NCBI GenBank assembly: GCA_963969365.1
Contig: OZ017753.1
Span: 1,736,001-1,800,000 of the forward strand
Reading direction: 5' to 3'
From: Asterochloris sp. CNOR1
Lineage: Eukaryota > Chlorophyta > Trebouxiophyceae > Trebouxiales > Trebouxiaceae
DNA: 64,000 nt
In this document: in pieces, positions 1 through 13,426 of the stretch
Layout: every line of letters starts with the position of its first letter
Position numbering within the stretch: the stretch's first letter is position 1
Position numbers and translations under genes: made by a program
Notes under the pieces: generated by a model
Seen by the model: the letters and a program-made list of their open reading frames with translations, nothing else
Database searches by the model: none
What the model was told of the DNA's origin: nothing

Positions 1-3000
1 ATGTCTGCAGGCCTGTCATGCACGGCCTGGCTGGTGTTAGCATCAGATGCCTGCTGGAGAGGCCTGCTCCCACCCACTGTGCCTGGTGGCTCCTGGTTGT
101 GGTGGACGTCAGGCCCAGCTGTGCTGGCATGGCTGCCAATGCCATTCAGCATGGGGTGTGCAGGTGAGGTCCCTGCTGACCCATGAGCTGCCAGGGGCTG
201 AGGAGCATTCAGCAGTGCAGCACCCCCTGCAGCCTCTTTCCGCTTCAGCATGGACACCAAGATGTTGATCTCGTTGTCACGCTGCTGGACCTGCAGGCAA
301 GTCAGTGAGACCTGACCGAGTTGTGCGACGGCTGGCTCTAAACATTGCCAGGCATGCCTGGCTGCCTATCTGGCAAGCCTGGATGTGCAGCACCAGCAGC
401 CTGCCAAGCATGGCAGCAACAGTACAGCAGTTGCCAGCAGCAGGGGCATGGCTCCCATGCCCTATTTAGGCCAAGAAGGGCAGTGCACCCAGACTGCCGC
501 TGCTGCTTGCCTGCAGCTTCAGCTTACGCAGCTGCTCGGCCTGAGCACCGTCCATCCCGGCTGCCTGCTCCTGGGCCTTCTGGAGCTGGGCCCCTTGCAG
601 CTGCAACCCTCCCTGCCCCGTGCAGCCTTGCTTGAGCATGTCTAGGGCAGCCCTGATGAGCAGCATGCTGCCACCCAGCTCTAGCATGGCGCTGGGTGAC
701 TCATCTTCCAACCAGGCGTCCAGCTGTGCCCGCAGGCGGTTCAGCTCGTCAGGGGTGAGGGGCCCCCGGTCCTCCCCCTCACCACGCAGCAGCCTACAGC
801 ACGGAGAGCAACACGCCGATGCACATACCTGGTATCTTTAGACCTGGAAGCATACTGAGGAATTCAAGAGATGAGGTCATTGCAGCCACCAACTCATGGC
901 CCATGGAAGGGGTGCAGGGCCAGGATGCCTGCAGAATTGGCTGTTGGGGGCCATTTGCAAGATGCCTGCTTCCCCTCACCTGATCTCATCCTTCAGCTCT
1001 CGAATTTCCTGCTTGAGGCGCTTGATGACCAGGTCAGGATCAAGCTCCTCATTCAGCACCACCTGCACCACCATGACACCGCTTTTTGTCCAGCAGCCGT
1101 TCTGAACACCATTAGGGTGCTACCCAGCAAACTGCTGGACGCTTGCACCCTCCTCTGAAGCAAGATGCCCCTGCAGCTCGTGACACCATGGCAGAGGACT
1201 TGTCAGGCAGGGGTCTTGCTCGTGCTGGGGAAGGTGCAAGGCCCACCTCATTTGACACCATGGCCACTCTCTGTGCAAATCTGCACGTGGAGATGGACTC
1301 GTCCAGCTGCCCCTGCTCTCCCGTGATGTTGGCAATCATGACCGTGCGGCAGTTGCCGCCCAGGCTGTCCCGCAGCACTGTCGTCATCATGGAGTTACGG
1401 TAGGGCACATGGGGGCGGGACTGTCCCATGCTGCGCTCCTGCACACAGGCAGCAGCCAAAGGTTTGGGACGATGACAAAAGTCTCAGCGTCTTTTGCTGG
1501 TGTGGCAGGCAGCACTGGGTAATGCAAGCAAAACTCCAGCCTTCTGCAGCAGGCACTGCTCGGCATGTCACACAATGAAACAGCGGCTGGCCTGCGACAA
1601 CTTGCTTCAGGAGTGCAGCCAGAATGCAAGCATGTCACCTGACGAAAGGAGGACTTTTCCAGGTCACCTGCAGGGCAATGATGACCTGCTCCAGGTAGTG
1701 CAGGGATAAGTTGATGTATTTGGCCTCCCGCAGCACCGTCCCGTCAATGTTGGTCCGGCTGACGCGCTCAGACCCTGCTAGATCCACCAAGTTCAGCTTT
1801 GAGCGCCTCACTGTCTCCTCCCCAGCCTGCAGGACTGTGAGAGTCTTGGGGAGCTGGCTGCCCCTGGCTGGCCATGCCCTGGGTCGTCTGTCTAGGGCAC
1901 CCGACTGCACCCTTAGCAGCGCACTTCACACTTTCTGTTCGAAAGAAAGAACCCTACCTGGTCAAGGTGCAGGCTCTGAAGCGGAGCTGACGAAGCTTGC
2001 TGCCTGGCAGGATGCATATTTGTGTTGGCAAGACGTTTGCCAGGGAACCAGGCCAGCATGAGCAGGTGTTCAGGAGCCTTGCAGCCAGTCTCCTGCCCAG
2101 CCTGCTTGATTGCAGGACTTAGTGCATGACAGAGCAACATGGGGCGGCTTCCTTGGCAGCAGGCACATATTCATGTATTTGCACATGCCAAGGGTTGCTC
2201 CTGCATGAGGACTGCTCTCTGCAACATCCACGGTGTTGTAATCCTGCAAGGCAATTAGATGTGGTGCTTGCCTGCCGGGCCTCCATGTATATGGTGAAGA
2301 CGCAGTGGGACCGTGAGGAGGCTTGGTTCATGGGCGTCTCACTGATGGTCCTGTTTGTGTCCCCCAGAAAAAGCTGCAGGAAAGCACAGCATTTGCTTTT
2401 TGCAACTGTGCTGAGCGCCAGGTCAGTGCAAGAACACAGGGCTGCCACCATGCTTGATGCACCAGCAGGGCTGATGCCAGCTTTTGCATCTGCCACTGAT
2501 GTGGCTGGGAGAGCATTGCTGCTGCGCTGCATACTCCATTGCAGCCCTTCTGACAGGATGTGCAGGCAGGACTCATGAGCTTTGGTGTGGCCCACGACTG
2601 CACCCTGGACGACGGCGTCATCTTGGCCAACGGTGTGGCTTTGGCAGGACACGTGCACTTGCACGAAAAGGCCATTGTGGGCGGCGTGGCTGCCCCACCA
2701 GGTTGAGTGCCTCCTCTTCATTGTTGGCCCTATGTATGGACAAGTTACGCATGTGGATATTTGAGTCCTCATCCTCCATGATGGACACCTGCAGGGCAGG
2801 CAGGCTCAGGGTGAGACATGGGAGGACCCATGGATGAACGGCATGGAGATGGCCACGCGAGGCCCTGGATGTTCAGTGGGGCTGCCTGCAGCTTAGTCTG
2901 GCCTACAAGCTGTAGCCCCAGCGCCTGCAGGGTTCTGAGCATTGCCAGGTGCTTGGGCACGCTCAGACTATGCAACAGGGCCAGGCGTAAGACATCTTGG

Positions 3001-4177
3001 GACAGGAAGCACCCCTGGCAGGTGGCATACTAAACAGGCCAGGCCGCAGTCACCTAAGCAGCAAACCACCAGGCAGGACAAGCAGCAGGTCACACTGTCT
3101 TGTAACACAATGCACCTTGGGCAGGTCCTCCAGCATTTCAATCTCCCTGTTGGGGTCCAGCAGGTCATATCCAGTCTCGTTGTAAATCTCCAGGTATGAG
3201 ATGTGCACCTGCAGTGGCGCAGGAGAAGGTCAACAGCTGGTCCACCCCTTGGCCAAGTGTGGATGCAGGGTGTTTACTGTGAAGGTGGCAGCTTTGAGGA
3301 CTCCACTTTATGAGTTCACAACACTGCTGCTGAAGGAATATGCTGCAGGCTCAGGACAGGTTTGCAGTTGCTCTGCAGGTCCCCTGGACCACAGCGTTGC
3401 AGCTTGGCCTGCAGCGCTACAAGCTGGATGTGCATCCAAGCTCATCCTCATGTGGTAAGGGCTGACAGCTCTGATGCATGAAGATCTGCCTGCAGTTGAG
3501 GAGTACAGCACCGCCGCTTGGCACACTGATTGCCACATGCTCACTGTGAATTGGTAGTCGCTGCGCTTGGCCACCTCGTTGTACACCAACGACAGCGACC
3601 TGGGGATGATGCCCCTGTCCACATAGCGCTCTGGGCCGCCAGTGATGGTGAAGGTCTTGCCTGAGCCAGTCTGGCCGTAGGCAAACACAGTGCCATTGTA
3701 CCCCTCCATTGTGCCAGCAACCACATTGCGAGCCACTCGCTCAAACACCTGCAGCAGCGGGCTGAGACTTAGATGCAACTGGAAAGCTTGCTGAGAGGTC
3801 TGCAAAAGGCTCACTTCAAAGAGTGCGGGAGGGTGAGATGGAAGCAGCAAGCGCTTACACGCTTGTGCAGAGACACACCTCATCCTGCTTGGCTTCAGAT
3901 CCCAGAATGCCATTGAACCTGAACTCATAGTGCTCCCTTTGATTGTTGACATACCTGCAGGGCAGCTCATGCTGGCGGTGACATGTCATGTCTGTGGCAA
4001 TGCATTCAGCATCTGAAGAGCCTTGATGTACCCCTGAGCATAGGTCCGAGGCAGATTGAAGGCCACCTTGCCATCTGAGGGCTCCAGCTGTAGACATGCG
4101 GACTGCTTGGGGACAGGCCTGATCCTTAAAAAGATGTCAATATGGCTGTTGTCCGGCCCAGCCTTCATGCCTGGCAT
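1..4177 (-). CDS. KIF6: KIF6-type kinesin (kinesin-9 family), 3' end beyond window
   Basis: Microtubule motor of the kinesin-9 family, whose members act in cilia/flagella. Exons on the minus strand: 4177-4032, 3954-3879, 3748-3545, 3208-3116, 2788-2699, 2373-2272, 1826-1668, 1438-1247, 1062-980, 793-511 and 290 to beyond 1; all junction phases agree (about 572 residues visible). The ATG at 4177 has an in-frame stop upstream. The motor domain shows the P-loop GQTGSGKT (exon 3748), switch I NQASSRSH (exon 2373) and switch II DLAGSER (exon 1826). KIF6 rather than KIF9 is favoured by [10 protein letters not shown] early in the motor, [15 protein letters not shown], and the tail pieces [16 protein letters not shown] and [15 protein letters not shown], which resemble the KIF6 neck and coiled coil. 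The reading frame is still open at base 1. Two introns use GC donors (after 2272 and 511). Motor assignment is certain; KIF6 subfamily is likely. Presence of this gene suggests a flagellated stage or retained ciliary genes. Confidence 0.93.
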
Positions 4178-4395
4178 GGCTGCTGTGGCAGGGGCGCTGA
4201 TCTCGCCACTTGGTGATTGTTCAAGTCAGATGGTCAACCTTGGAGGCCTGAACAGTTTTTAGCAACTCCATGCTCCCCTGCAGCTCTACACAGACAAGCT
4301 GCGCGATCTGAACCAGCTTAAACAGGAGCTCAGAAGCTCGACACAACTGCGCACATCTGGAGCAGAGCATCACTTGGCAGGATTGAGGGGACCTG
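4178..4395. promoter_or_regulatory. Divergent promoter region, kinesin / BSL phosphatase
   Basis: The 218 bases between the kinesin ATG (minus, 4177) and the phosphatase ATG (plus, 4396) must hold both 5' untranslated regions and core promoters. I see no convincing TATA box or named element. The assignment rests only on the head-to-head arrangement. Confidence 0.45.
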
Positions 4396-7300
4396 ATGGA
4401 GGCAGAGCCAGGGCCACCACTGCCTGCCCCCAGGCCCAGGCCATTCCCTTTGGCTGGCCTGCCACCCGGCCCGCGCTGCGGACACACGCTAACCAGCATT
4501 GCAGGGCCAGAGGGAGAGCTGGTTGGCTCCAAGCTGGTGCTGTTTGGTGAGCCTGAGCATGCAAGAGGTGCTGGTGTGTAAGCTTACTGCCACGGCAGGC
4601 ACAAGCTGATGGCACATGCAAGGGCACCTCTGCAGCATGCGATCTTGCACACATTGTTTCTGTCACCTCTGCGCAGGCTTGCTGTGCTGCAAGCAAGCCA
4701 CATCTGCAAATGGATGCTGAGCCAGGGCTGCCTCAAGCAGCATTTCAGAGCTTCCCTCTTTTGCAGGCCTGACCTTAGCCTCATGTCCATGCTCTCACAG
4801 GTGGCGCTACTGCGTTGGAAGGTTCATCACGAGGCGATGCTGCCCCAGCCTCGCCTGGGCCCTCCTCGAGCACAGGTCAGCCATGGCAGCAGGCCGCCAG
4901 CACAGGGCTGCTGCTGTCCTCCTAGCTGCCAGCTGCTGCCAGGTTGCAAGCAGCCTGCCACTCAGCAGACAGGCGCCAGCGTGCGGCGGGGCCACCATTG
5001 CTGCAGCCACGCTTTCCTGAGGTCAACATGACTGAAGAGGGGCCTGCAGCCTGCCATGCTCTTCCCACAGCATCTGTCTGGAGTCAGCAAGGCTGCCCAG
5101 TGGATGTTACTGCCAGCGGGAGGCTCCCTGCAATGCTGCTAGGGACAGGCTGCAGCAGCTGTACCAGCTGGCGTGCTGTGTTCACTTCAGAGTTCTGCAT
5201 GCCCTTGCTGGGCGTTTACTGCTGCCCTGTTGCCTGCAGGCATCCGCCTGGCTGGTGCCACAAACGATGTCCACCTCATGGACGTGCGCAGCGGCAAGTG
5301 GGACCGCATGACGCCTGCAGGGGAGCCTCCCTCACCCCGTGCTGCCCATGCAGCTGCTGCGGTGGGCAGCATGGTGGTGATCCAGGTACGCTATGCATGT
5401 CAGAGGTCACCATCTGCATACATCAACCATGCTGTGTGCAGCTGACAGCATTTGCTTCGACACTTGTCATCAAGTTGGCCTGCTGATGGAATTCTCTCAG
5501 CTTTGCGCCTGTGCCCTGTACAGGGAGGCATTGGCCCCGCAGGGCTGGCATCAGAAGATCTGCATGTCCTGGACTTCACTGACTTTGAGCGCCCACGGTG
5601 GCACAGGTAGGGGTGCATAGTGCTTTCAGGCACAGCTGCATGTGTGACACCTCTCCTCAGTCACAGGGCCAGCGAGAGCGGCTCCCGCATGGTGGCCCCC
5701 GTGCCTCAGACAGTAGCAGTGCAGTGCAACCCGATCCTGTTGTTGTTCATCGCTTTTCAGTTGACTTTCATCGGCGTAAGCTGACGCCACTGTCCCACTT
5801 TCAGGGTAATGGTGCAAGGCGCTGGCCCCAGTGCAAGGTATGCCCACACCCTGGCGCTGGTGGCCAACCGCTTCCTGGTGGCCATGGGGGGCAATGATGG
5901 CAAGGCAACGCTGTCAGATGCCTGGGCCCTGGACACCTCAGACAAGCCCTACCAGTGGCGCAAGATCACAGAAGCAGGGGACACCCCCAGCGCCAGGTAC
6001 TGCCTGCGTCCTTCATGGCTCACATGGCAGCAGATGCGCAGTACCAACTGCAGCCAACCCTGCATAGGCACAATTGACAGGCCGTGCCATCTCCATGCAG
6101 CATTTCGTGTGCCAGTTTGAAGCAATCAAGACACTCTGACCTCACACCTCAGCCATTTGTGTGTCCTCTGCAGGATGTATGCCACTGCAGCAGCTAGATC
6201 AGATGGGTTGCTGCTGCTGTGCGGCGGGCGTGATGAGACTGGCGTGCCCTTAGGAGATGCTTATGGTCTGGCACGGCATCGCGATGGCCGATGGGAATGG
6301 GCAGCCGCACCAGGCAAGCACTGCATTCGCTGGCACCTTTGAGGTCCCCTGCATTGCTGCCAACAGGTATCCAGTACATCAGCCAGCCTTCCTGACAACT
6401 TCTGCCGGGAGCAATATGCTGCTCCTGACAGGCTGTGTACACACCCTGCCCACAAGCACTCCTGAATGGTAGCTTACCGCAAAGGTGCACCTCACGGCAA
6501 CATGGTGCCCTCAGCGCCTGGCTCTGAATGCAGGCAACATGCCCACCCATCGGTATCAGCATGGCGCGGTGTTTGTGGGTGCCAGGCTACATATTTCTGG
6601 TGGCGCTGTGGGTGGGGGCCGTATGGTAGACGATGCCTCTTCTGTCTGCGTGCTCGACACAGCAGCTGGCAAGTGGGTGGGCCAGATGGACCTCCCTGAC
6701 GACGCGGATATCTCGCATAGATCCGTGTCCCAGTAAGCAGCCCAGATTCTTGTGACTGTGACTGCCCAGCCTCTGCAGTCCCTCTTCCAGCAAGTGGTCG
6801 TCATGAATGGGCCTGTGTTGCTACCTGGTCGGAGGCGTTCGTACCATTGAGTGGCTGGGCTGCATGTCGCTGTGGCTGCCAACCCTATGCACTCCCTTCC
6901 GCCAAGAGCTGCCTTTTCCGTGCAGCCCGTTGCCCTCCCTGGAGACATCCGTCCCAGTGGGCAGCAGGGCTAGATCTGGCTCTGTGTGTGCCCCGCCATG
7001 CTGCATGGGGCACCAGCAAAGTAGGGATTGCCCCCAGAGAGCTGCATTGATGGCAAGGTGCAACCAGAGCGCTTGCCAATGGGCGCTGCCTTCTGCATCA
7101 TGTGAGTGACCCTTGCATACAGGGTGCCAATCAGCGCTGCTGGAGAGCCTTCTCTGTTCTGTGCAGGTGCCGGCATGCTGTGGCAGCTGTGGGTCCCTAT
7201 GTGTTCATCTATGGAGGCCTAAAGGGCAGCACCCTGCTGGACGACTTCCTGCTGGCAGATGACAGCAGTGGAGCAGAGATGTCCATCTGTGACCCCCGCT

Positions 7301-10300
7301 CACCAACATGGTGAGGTGACTTGGTGCTGTTGCTGCATCAATCCGTCAAAGCCAGTAAGGCGCTGCTTTCAGCTCCAGCATACGCTGCTCAGCCTTGCCC
7401 TCATGCTGCTCAGTGAGCTTGGCCACTCCGGCACCCTTGAGGCAGCTAAAATGGTGCTGTTGAGTGTGTTGCTCCCACTGCGCCAGATGCGGAACTGTAC
7501 CCTTTGTAACTCAGCCCACCTCACCTGCAGGCGGCAATGGCTGGACTCTGCCCACGGTTCTGTTGGGGCTGCCGCCATGTTGGCTGAGAACGCTGCAGAG
7601 GAGGCTGCTGCAGCTGCAGCGATGGGCGTGCGGCGGGTTGGAGCAGTGGAGGACCTGCGCTGCTTAGACGAGAACCTTGACAGGGACAGCGCAGCAGCAG
7701 TGGCTGCTGCTGGCTCCCCTGCACAGGCGCCTGCCAGGTGATCTGCAGAGCCTGTCAAAACTCGACGAAGACACTATTGGCCTCACCAATGCAGCAGTGG
7801 CAACCTGCAAGGCAATGCTGCTGGAACAGGGCTGTGCCTCAGTGCTCAGGTGCAATGTGGAGACCAGGGCACTCAGCAGCTTGCGAAGGAGCTCCTCCCA
7901 TGCTGCTGCTGCTGAAGGAGCCTGCCTCTTGATACATGCATTGCGCAGACTGCTCTCTGTCTAGTCCCCCCTCTCGATCTGCAGGGACGAGCGGCCTGCA
8001 GCAATGCAGGATGCAGACAGCCCAACAGCAAGCACCCCTGGCAGCGTCACCTTGCAGATGAAGCAGGCCCATGCTGATGCAAACCAGCGGACGCCACCCA
8101 CGCCTGATGTCAGGCTGTATCATAGAGCTGTCGTGGTAGCACAGGAAGCAACAGGTGGACACCTGCCGTCTGCTGCTCCATTGACTCAGCCTGCTGCAAT
8201 GGCTGCTTCCATGCTCATCATGCTGGTGACAGGGACTGTCAGTTGAGCAGAATGCGCTGCTCGAGATGCATGATAGGGTAGCCATGGTATAGCTCTTGAT
8301 GGCACCTGTCCAGGCATGCATAAGCACTGCACAGGTTGCTAGGGACATTTTTCAGTTGTGCATCAGCACTACGCCACCTACAGGCTCCTGTCCAAGCTCC
8401 TGTCCAGGCATGCTTCTGCACTGCACCTTTTGGATTGACATGTTGTGCACATGGCACGCAGTACTGTAGCTGCTGCAGGCACCTGACCAGGCATGCACCT
8501 GAATGGCAGCACGTGGTGGTGTGACAGGCATGTATCAGCACTGTGCATTGTACAGGTACTGCTGGTCACATGCACTGCAACTGCTGCCCTGGCTGCTATC
8601 AGGGCGAGCGCCGAGGCTGCAAGTGCAACATTGGCTGCTGATATATCTGTTGCCAGGCATGCGCTGTGAAGGCAGCCGCTCCCTTTGGCGTGCAGGTAGT
8701 TTGCGTGGTCTCGTACGGCAGCTCAGCATAGATCAATTTGAGAACGAGGGGCGAAGAGTCAGCATGGGGACTGACAGCGTGGGCAAGCAGAGCCATGCCT
8801 CTGGCCGCACCCCCATGTTTGACCGGGCCATGTCAGAGCCAGGCGTCCACAAGGTAGGACGCAGGGCTTTGTGGGGAGTCTGCTGCTGCTAGTGGGCAGG
8901 TGAAGCCAGGCCAGTGCCCGCTCAGCCTTCCAGTACTGGGTCCCCATCAATTGCGACGTAGGGCGTGGCAATGCAGCTGTGCTGTGCTGCCACCTGCCTT
9001 CCCTTAACCAGGCTGACAGAAATTGCTTGGTGAGGCCAGCTGCTTCACGCTGCAAATTGAGCTGAGGACTGCTTGCTTTGCGCTAAGTGGTGCCTTGTGG
9101 CTCTGCAGATTGTGCTGCGGGAGTTCCTTAACCCTCGGCAGTGGAAGCCTGCAGATGACAGGAAATTCTTCCTGGATGCTGACCAAATCAATGATCTCTG
9201 TGACGCAGCAGAACACATCTTCCGTAATGAGCCTAGTGTGCTGCGGCTCCATGGTGAGTACCTTCTCAGCCATACCTGTCTCCATGCTTGTCCATATTCC
9301 CTGGAGGAGACCACTCACGCAGCAGCAATTCTATGAATGGTTGGTGATAGGTCTTGCCTTCTGGTGGGACGCTGATATGCAGGCCGCACCGCCAGCTACA
9401 TGTGTGTCCTTGCGCTGTGCTCTGCGTCCACCAATGTTTTCAACATCCAACCCAATGTCTGGTGTGCTGCAGGTGTCTTAGTGCTGCTTGGTGACCCCGT
9501 CGGGTGCTGTGCAGCTGGTTGATGCTGCTGTGCTGTGTGCTGCAGCTTCCATCTCCAGATTGTTCTGCCATGCAGCTGTGTGACTCAGCCCTGTGTCCCG
9601 CCCTGCAGCCCCCATCAAGCTTTTTGGTGACCTGCACGGGCAGTTCGGCGACCTCATGCGCCTGTTCGAGGAGTATGGAACCCCCTCCACTGCCGGCGAC
9701 ATCACCTACATTGACTATCTGTTCCTCGGGGACTATGTGGACAGGTGGGCAGTTCCACTGAGGGTCATTGACTGGAGAATGGCTTGACCAGTGAGTCACT
9801 GCATCAGGTGCACCTGACGTGCATGCTGCTGGACCCCTTATTTCAGGCTCGAACTGGTTAGAAGGCCGAGACTTCATGGTCACTATTGGCAGAGCATGCA
9901 CACGCTCGAGGGTGCTCACAAGCATGTGCAGAAGCCACCTGTTGCCAGGCCGCTGGAGCACTGTCAAAAGGCCTATGCCCGATGCCATCACTCATGCTTG
10001 CCGACCTCAGGGAGTACCTTTCTGCTTCACGGCTTGCTCCTGAGTGCACACAAGTCCCCATAATCACACAAGCAACCTCTCGGAAGCTGGATTGTCAATC
10101 CTGTGCAGGGGGGCCCACTCCCTGGAGACCATCTGCCTTCTGCTGGCCCTCAAGATCGAGCACCCGCGCAATGTGCATCTGATCCGTGGGAACCACGAGG
10201 CCAGCGACATCAATGCGCTGTTTGGATTCCGCATTGAGTGCATTGAGCGCCTGGGGGACCCCAACGGCATCTGGGCCTGGCAGCGCCTTAATGCGCTTTT

Positions 10301-12777
10301 CAATTGGCTGCCTCTGGCAGCCACCATTGAGGAGAAGGTGCTGTGCATGCATGGAGGTGAGACGTCAAAGACTGCAAAGCAGCACTCCCTTTTGCTCAGT
10401 GTAGCGCTCAATGACCTCAAGCAGCCCCTGATATGCTACTCTACTGACAGCAGTCACTGAGGGGAGGTGCTGCGCATGACAAAGCTCTTTTAGCTGCAGC
10501 GCCTGCCTGCCTGTGTAGCCCAGTCAATGCCTGCAATCCTGTGCATCAGAAGACCTGCGGATGCATAGAGTTGAGTTTCAGTCCTCTGACCCAGTGCATC
10601 CTTGAATAACATCTGCCCAGCATCAGATTGTGCTGGCCTGCACCAGCATCCTGATGCAGGCTGCACATGCTGCTGCACAGATTGATGTTGCTGAGCTGTG
10701 GCATGCTCAGCTGCCAGCTATTGTGAGGGCTGTGCTTGCCTGCAGAGCACTGGCTGCAGCTTACTGGGCCCTAGCCCAACGAAGTAGGTAGTAAGTTAGC
10801 ATTCATGAAGGCTAAGAGTCATCACCTACTTGACCTGCAATGGGTGCTCCACCCGCCGCGTTAGGAAGATGAACCAGGCAAACGGCTATTGTTCATCAAG
10901 AGTCCTTGCCTGTATCAATGGTCCTTGCCACACCTGCCAAAGTGCAGGCACAAGCCTGTCTACAGACTTCAGGCTTCTACCCTCATGGTGCTCTGAAAGC
11001 CTCAGCACTCACCAGACTGCCCGATCTCCCCTGCAGGCATCGGTCGCTCCATTCACCGCGTTGAGCAGATAGACCAGCTGCAGCGGCCGCTATCCATGGA
11101 GGATGGAGGCGTGGTGCTGATGGACCTGCTGTGGAGTGACCCCACCACCAATGATAGCGTGGAGGGGGTGCAGCCCAGCCCGCGGGGGCCAGGGCTAGTC
11201 ACATTTGGGCCTGATCGTGTGAAGGAATTCTGCAAGGTCAGCCTGATATGGGGCAGCGCTGGCCAAGGCCTACCTGCAGCCTGCCACTCAAGGGGCTGGT
11301 TGCCTTGTTCCTGATGGCATGCAGGCTTGCTGCCAGGGCAATTGCAGAAGCTTTTGCAGTGTCATCTGCAGAATGTTGCCTCAGGGCTGATTGCCTTTAG
11401 GCCAGATTGTGTCATGAATTCACAAAGGTCAGCTACAGGCTGATGTAGTAAACGCAGCACAGCCATTGGCAGCCACGTGCGCCAGGCATGCCCTGAAATC
11501 GCAGGCTGCACACTGTTGGACCTGACAATGTGAAGTCACTTGTGGTCAGCGACCTGTAGGCAGCTCAGCTTGGCCCCCGCTCATTTAAGGGGTTTCTGCT
11601 GGGTCAGCAGCAGGCAGCTGCTTCAGAAAAGTCATTCCCACCTTCAGCTGCAGGCTGCTGCCTCAGGGTTGCCAGCCCACCTGTGCGATGTTCATTTGCT
11701 GGCCCTGACAGCTGCAGAGGCTGGCTTGCTGCCCTCAGCAGGCAGAGGAGTGTTGTTTAGGAGCCAATGCCTACAAGCACTCTCTCATCAGCGCCTGGCT
11801 GTCTTGCAGACAAATGACCTTCAGATGATCGTGCGGGCTCATGAGTGTGTGATGGATGGCTTTGAGCGGTTTGCTCAGGGCCACCTCATCACACTGTTCT
11901 CAGCCACAAATTATTGTGGGACAGCAAATAATGCAGGTGTGTAGCTGTAGCATGTTACTGACACATGGCTGGCCCCATGTTGTGCTCTGGTCTCAGCTGA
12001 TCCAGCCAGCTTGCTCCCGGCTGTCGTGCGCATTCTGGAGTGTGCACGTGACCGTTCTTCTGAATTACAGCTTGCCCCAGATTGTGCACTGTAGCCGTAC
12101 ACACTCCACAGCTGCCCTCAGGCAAGAACAAGTGATTGCCTAGTCAGCATTGAGCTGGCAGGAGATGATGCTGTTGTGCTCTATACAGCCCAGCAGAGCT
12201 GACGCTGTGCCCCCACTGTAGGAGCCATCCTGGTGCTGGGCAGGGATCTGGTCATGGTGCCGAAATTGATACACCCCCTCCCTCCCTCAACTCCACGCAC
12301 CCCCCACAGCCCCAAGAGTGGGGTTGACATCGATGAGGAGCCCCCAACGCCACACCCTTTGACAGACACCTGGATGCAAGTAAGTGTGGCACCCTCTCAC
12401 GCTGTCACTGCACCTGCAACCTGCACAGAGGTACTGTAGGGCCAGTGCTGATGTCTGATAGCACACATTTCATGAAGAGCACACAATCCACTACAGATCT
12501 GCTTGCGTGGTCCGCCATGCCGCAGCAGGCATTTACACATGCAGCTCAATAGGAGGCTGTGCCCCGCCGGCCCAAGATGCGATGTGCATGTTTGCCTTCT
12601 GTGTTCAACCAAAAATGTATTATGCGCTGCCCTCTGTGGGGATTGCTGCCATCACAGGAAGCTCCAGGTCATAGCCTGTTCCCCTTGATTCTGCAGTCCA
12701 TCAATGAGGAGCGCCCGCCCACACCACCTCGCGGCCGACCTGCCAATCAGTCCTCCTCGATGCAGTTCTTCGATTGA
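4396..12777 (+). CDS. BSL: Kelch-repeat Ser/Thr protein phosphatase (PPKL, BSU1/BSL family)
   Basis: PP1-type phosphatase with an N-terminal Kelch propeller, a family specific to plants, algae and some protists; in land plants it acts in brassinosteroid and cell-cycle signalling. Exons: 4396-4546, 4801-4875, 5240-5385, 5524-5606, 5805-5996, 6174-6313, 6534-6732, 7167-7310, 7531-7737, 7985-8154, 8696-8853, 9109-9253, 9609-9744, 10109-10356, 11037-11236, 11810-11936, 12222-12379, 12697-12777. They sum to 920 codons (919 residues; Arabidopsis members are about 880-1018). Kelch signatures include [18 protein letters not shown] and [17 protein letters not shown]. The linker has the family hallmark [17 protein letters not shown]. 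The phosphatase metal motifs are intact: GDLHGQ, GDYVDR, RGNHE, MHGG and RAHE, then LFSATNYCG. The C-terminus has the family's TPPRGRP motif. The intron after 6313 has a GC donor. An ORF at about 7748-7850 reads protein-like, but the exon phases join without it. Confidence 0.95.
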
Positions 12778-13426
12778 CCCTTCAACTGACCAAAGTTATG
12801 AGTGTCCAGTAACAAGGTGGAATTTTTGGCAGCAGCTTGTCTCTCCTCATCTGATTGCTCAAACATAGTGCATCCTTCAGCTGACATGATCTCGTTTGAA
12901 AGAACTAGTGCTCCCTGTTTGCTTTACTTTCATGTAAGTGTGCCTGCAGAGCTTCAGCTGGACAGTCGTGGTTGCTCGACACATGCATTCAGTCTGGACA
13001 TACTTTCAAGCTTTATTAATTGATGAACGCAAATCTTCGAGTGCAAGGAAGGCACTGCAGGTATTGGTTGATTCGAATTGGAGACAGGCATGGCTTCCAT
13101 GCTGGGCTGGGCGCCAGTGCTAAGTGCAGGCACGGCGCCACTGCATCTGCCTGCTCAAATAGCAGCTGTCAGGTAATCGCGTCGCCCGCTGCATCGCATT
13201 TGTTGGAAGATGGAAGCTTACAGATCATGACCAGCACACTGGAGCTGAATCAAAGCATCCTTGATGCCAGTCTGGCAGCGCCAAATGCTAGTGTGCTTGG
13301 CCATCTGGTGCAATCTGTTTGACTAGTCACCCCGGATGCGTGCGGCATGTTACTGGCTGGCTATGATGCAAAGCATGTCAGAGAGTGTCAAGTGAGCATG
13401 CTGCTCTGGACTACTCTGCTTGATTG
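12778..13426. other. Intergenic, BSL phosphatase to GBSSI
   Basis: About 650 bases with no convincing exon. It is less GC-rich than the genes. It should contain the phosphatase 3' UTR and the GBSSI promoter and 5' UTR. No repeat or RNA gene was recognised. Confidence 0.5.

Noticed and set aside
7748-7850. Possible BSL exon [14 protein letters not shown]...
   Set aside because: It would leave a 10-base intron after 7737, and exons 7531-7737 and 7985-8154 already join in phase.
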